A stretch of DNA of 64,000 nucleotides. Origin: Capitulum mitella. Taxonomy: Eukaryota; Arthropoda; Thecostraca; Pollicipedomorpha; Pollicipedidae. Under the pieces are notes generated by a model, which saw only the letters and a list, made by a program, of their open reading frames with translations, did no database searches and was not told the origin of the DNA. The DNA lies in assembly GCA_030062745.1 (NCBI GenBank), contig CP099842.1, positions 23,841,822 through 23,905,821 on the forward strand, read 5' to 3'. The position numbers and the translations under genes are program-made. This document shows positions 60,758 to 64,000 of this stretch, piece by piece; within the stretch, counting starts at the first letter, position 1; the number at the start of each line of letters is the position of its first letter.

Positions 60758-63700
60758 CACTGACGTACTGATAGAAATCAGGCACATGATCAGGATTTCC
60801 ACCAGGGAGGCCTTTAGAACTGGCAAGGAACTAAACAAGTGGGTGAGGACGGCTAGCCTTGGAAGCATTTTCTGAAAATTATGCACACTTGCCCGAGCAA
60901 AAGCGCCGGGGCGAGCACTCTACATCGATCATGGGGGATGGGGCTCCTCCAGTTTCCTCTCATTGATTACGTTTCCATGGTAGCCGTGGGTTATGAGATG
61001 AGGTAAATATACCAGCATCGACATTTCTTTGCTTTTTTTTAGCACGGCATGTGCGTCATCCCGCCTAGGTAGGCATGTGCCAATTGCCAGAGCAGCAATC
61101 GGCTCAGTCACTCCATACGTAACGCAGCAGCCATGCTGGCTAGCCGTCATGGAGTGCATCACTCGTCGCCTGGATGCACACCCCTCCCCGTCCGGCGTCG
61201 TGGGGGAGGGCGCCGCCGCCGGCCGAGGTCGCAAGGGTCAGGCCTGCCGGCTGCCGCCGCCGCGCGCACCGTTACGCGCGCGGTGGCGCGGCTGCGACAA
61301 TGACGGCGCGGCGCGCGGCCGAGATGTCCCGCCGTGTCAATGCATCAGGGCGGCGGCGGCGGCGCGGCGGCGGGGGGCCGGCGGCCGTTGTGGCGCCGAC
61401 AGCCGGCCAAAGGGGTGGCCGCCGCCGCGTCAATAGCGCTCGTCAGCGCCCTAACGGACCGCGCCGCGACCGCCGCCGGCTCGCCGGCTTCGCCGCGATT
61501 CGACGCCGGCCGTCAATGGTCGCCGCTGACGAGTGTCGCCGATCATTGTGCCGCCCGGCCGCCGAGCCCACCGGGCCGAGGCAGAGCCGGCTACGGCGGC
61601 GTTCGCAGGGGCGCCGGCCCGAGATGCTGCCCTGAGGCGGTTCTGCGTCGTCGGACGAGTCTGCCCTGGGGCGGTCCGTCGCGGCGGGAGGCGCCATCCG
61701 ACGAGCCGCCGTCGCCTCAAAACGGCCGCCAATAAAAGCGGATCCTTGTAGCGCGCAGTTAGTTTACACATAAACGACGGCGAACGGCGCGGCCGGCGAA
61801 GATTGACAAACTTGGCGCGGCCGCGCGACGGAAAATACCGCCGATGGGTGGGTCGGCTCACGTGCAGGCGGTCGTGCTGGAAAGGCGGGAGGTTTCGTGC
61901 GGACAGCCTTGCTGGGAGAGCGGAACGTTCGCGAACGTTCAGAGGGCGTCGGGACGTGAGGGCGGACGCGCTGCGTGCCAGGCGCGCTGTGTTTGGACTC
62001 GCCGCGCCGTGACCTCATGGCCGCGCCGGCGCCGCACTGTGGGACCCTGGTCGCCAGCGCCGTGCTCTGAGATAGCCGGCGGATTCCAGCCGCATGACGG
62101 CAGGCGGCCGGACAGCGCCGCGGCCGGCCGGCGCGACCATTGCCCACCAGCTGGCCGGCGATGACCACGCGTGAGGGCCGGCCCAAGGCTAGGGCTGGTA
62201 TCGGCCAGCCGGCTTCGCTCCAGAGCCCGCACGTGGCTGAACCGTCGGCAGGGTGCGCCGTCGACCGGCTGGTGAGACGAACAAGTTGTGTCCCTCATCA
62301 GGCCAAGGCAGATGTTTTGATTAGACGGAGGAATTTTGCATAGGTGCGCGGGATGAATGTCAGCAAAAGGACGATGTTTTACCATTTATTCTCAAACAGT
62401 ATGACAAAAAGACTTCGATTAAGGGCACGCTGCAGACACGCCAAGACGTGAGTGAAGAGGCCGCCGACTTTTAACTGACGCTTCCGTGGCATTCATCTGA
62501 GGGGACGTTTCAGCAACCAAAGCAGGCGTGCTACTGCCCAAATGCTGATGCGAGCACATCGACGAACCTTGCCTGGTCGCCAGCGCCATGGTGCGTCACG
62601 GAGCACTGTTCTCTCAGCCGCGGCGCGGAGTACCCTAACGAAACGACAGAGAAAAAGACCGCCACCGGGCAGGCCCCGCTGGTCGTCGGCTGGAGTGGCA
62701 TCTCCGCAGTACAGCGTCCGGCGGAGTGCCCGACACCGCCGACACTCCGCCGGAGTCCGCGGGGCACCGGCCGGCCGCGGTCCGCCGACTCCGCGCGGTA
62801 TTTGCACAGCGGTTCGTCGCCGCGGAGGCCGGCTAATTGGACGATGCAGGGCGCTGGGAAGCGACACACGGCCGGAATGCGGCGCCCAGGTGGCGCCCCG
62901 GCCCGGACGACGACCGGGTGATGGGGCGGCGAATTAGCCGCCCCGGACGAACGAGGCCGCCCCGCCGGTCTGCGGCTCGCCGCAGCCGATCCGGCTGGGA
63001 ACCGGGCCGCTCTGAGGCGCTAATTTCCGCCCCTCTGTGCAACATTATTGTTTTTAAGGGTCGGATTCCGTGCACCTCGGCGGTAAATATCGTTATTTAA
63101 TTAGTTGTATCTGAATCCGAGACGCATTATCCCGGCGGTAATCGCATGCGGATGTGTTGCAGGATTGCAATTACGGATGAGGAATGTCATACGGTTCGGA
63201 CGTGGCCCGGGGTATGGCAGGATGAGGTACCGCCATCAATTACGTTCATGGGCGATTTGGCAAACACAGTGCGCCGGGCTGACTTCCAGGCCGACGGGCC
63301 GGCCGACGTATGGCTCCGTCTTTTAGCACCCGCTCCCAAAGCGGTCCCACTTAGTACTCGTGTATAAAGAGCGGAGTGATTCAAACCGAGGCGCTTTTAG
63401 CGCGCGTCGGAGCTCTCCGCCGATTTCGGGTGTCTTCCCAGCGCTGTCTGCCTGCGGACCGGCAGAATCCGCCCCAGGCACCGGGAAGTTCAGAGAGGGC
63501 GGAAATCCGTTGCCTATGGCCAGTGAATGCCCAGACTGCCGACTTTTGAGGCCCAGTCAGGGTGGCGCCAACCCTGACGTGCCCTACCGATCGCACTTGC
63601 AACGGTCTGGACAGCTAGCCTTCCAAATGCTCACGTGCTCACTGGAGCGTGGACAGCGCAAAGGAGTCGTTTCATTCCGTTGCGTTCATGCTCACTTTTT

Positions 63701-64000
63701 TAGAGAGAGAAAAGCACACAGTTTTGCCGAGATGAGTTCGCTTAAATTTCATGTAACATGTCAAATTCTGACAACTTTAAAGTTTACGTTCAAGACGACC
63801 GAGTATGTTTCGAAAATATCGCCTCATTCCACGTACCCATACGTTAATGAATGTCCACGACTCAACACTACATTCATAAGATCAGAAGGTGCGAGACAAC
63901 AGGTTGAAAACACGACACAAATGAAAGACCTCATTCTCTCTTCGGACTTCATTACACGCAAGTAGACTGAGCATCATTAAATGGTGAGCAGGTTATAGAA
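60758..64000. other. Right end of the window, no supported gene
   Basis: 61.2-63.1 kb is GC-rich with CGG/GCC-rich patches near 61.35 kb; 63.7-64.0 kb is AT-rich. The frame at 63360-63965 is the longest with less biased composition, but I recognise no domain, and its splice context is unclear. Confidence 0.45.

Noticed and set aside
63360..63965. 201-codon plus-strand frame at the right end
   Set aside because: No recognisable domain; starts in GC-rich and ends in AT-rich sequence, and codon usage changes midway.

Overview
This is a GC-rich, CpG-rich window of animal nuclear DNA with one gene that I can support: the 5' part of a plexin (semaphorin receptor), read on the minus strand. Three coding exons are identifiable, at 20176-19070, 11952-11773 and 4390-4262. 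All three are joined in phase 0 with GT-AG borders, and together they encode a signal peptide and most of the extracellular sema domain (472 residues). The gene runs off the left edge of the window: the last part of the sema domain, PSI, IPT, transmembrane and GAP parts are not here. The protein has arthropod-like features, and the DNA is CpG-saturated with very many GGCC/CCGG motifs. My best guess is an arthropod, perhaps a crustacean, but the taxon is an inference.

Layout. 1-4261 is intron downstream of the third coding exon. 4391-11772 and 11953-19069 are two introns of about 7 kb each. 19070-20176 is the first coding exon, with a strong-looking splice acceptor 39 nt before the ATG, which suggests that the transcript starts further right with one or more non-coding exons. 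From about 20.3 kb to 64 kb I find no convincing coding exon. If the leader is spliced, part of that 44 kb may be intron 1 and promoter region of the same plexin.

The non-coding DNA is full of simple and tandem repeats: (GA)n/(GAAA)n tracts, (CGG)n, and more than a dozen minisatellites with units from 10 to 126 bp. It also holds lower-GC islands carrying old DNA transposons. Three short elements have 8-bp target duplications and terminal inverted repeats (hAT-type MITEs; two of them are a 172-bp pair). Two stretches look like heavily decayed mariner/Tc1 transposases on the minus strand near 27.7-28.2 kb and 30.1-30.4 kb.

Most long open frames here are chance products of the high GC content or of repeats whose sequence lacks stop codons. 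The most interesting local structure is a 32-34-bp tandem repeat whose last unit contains the splice acceptor and first codons of the third plexin exon.
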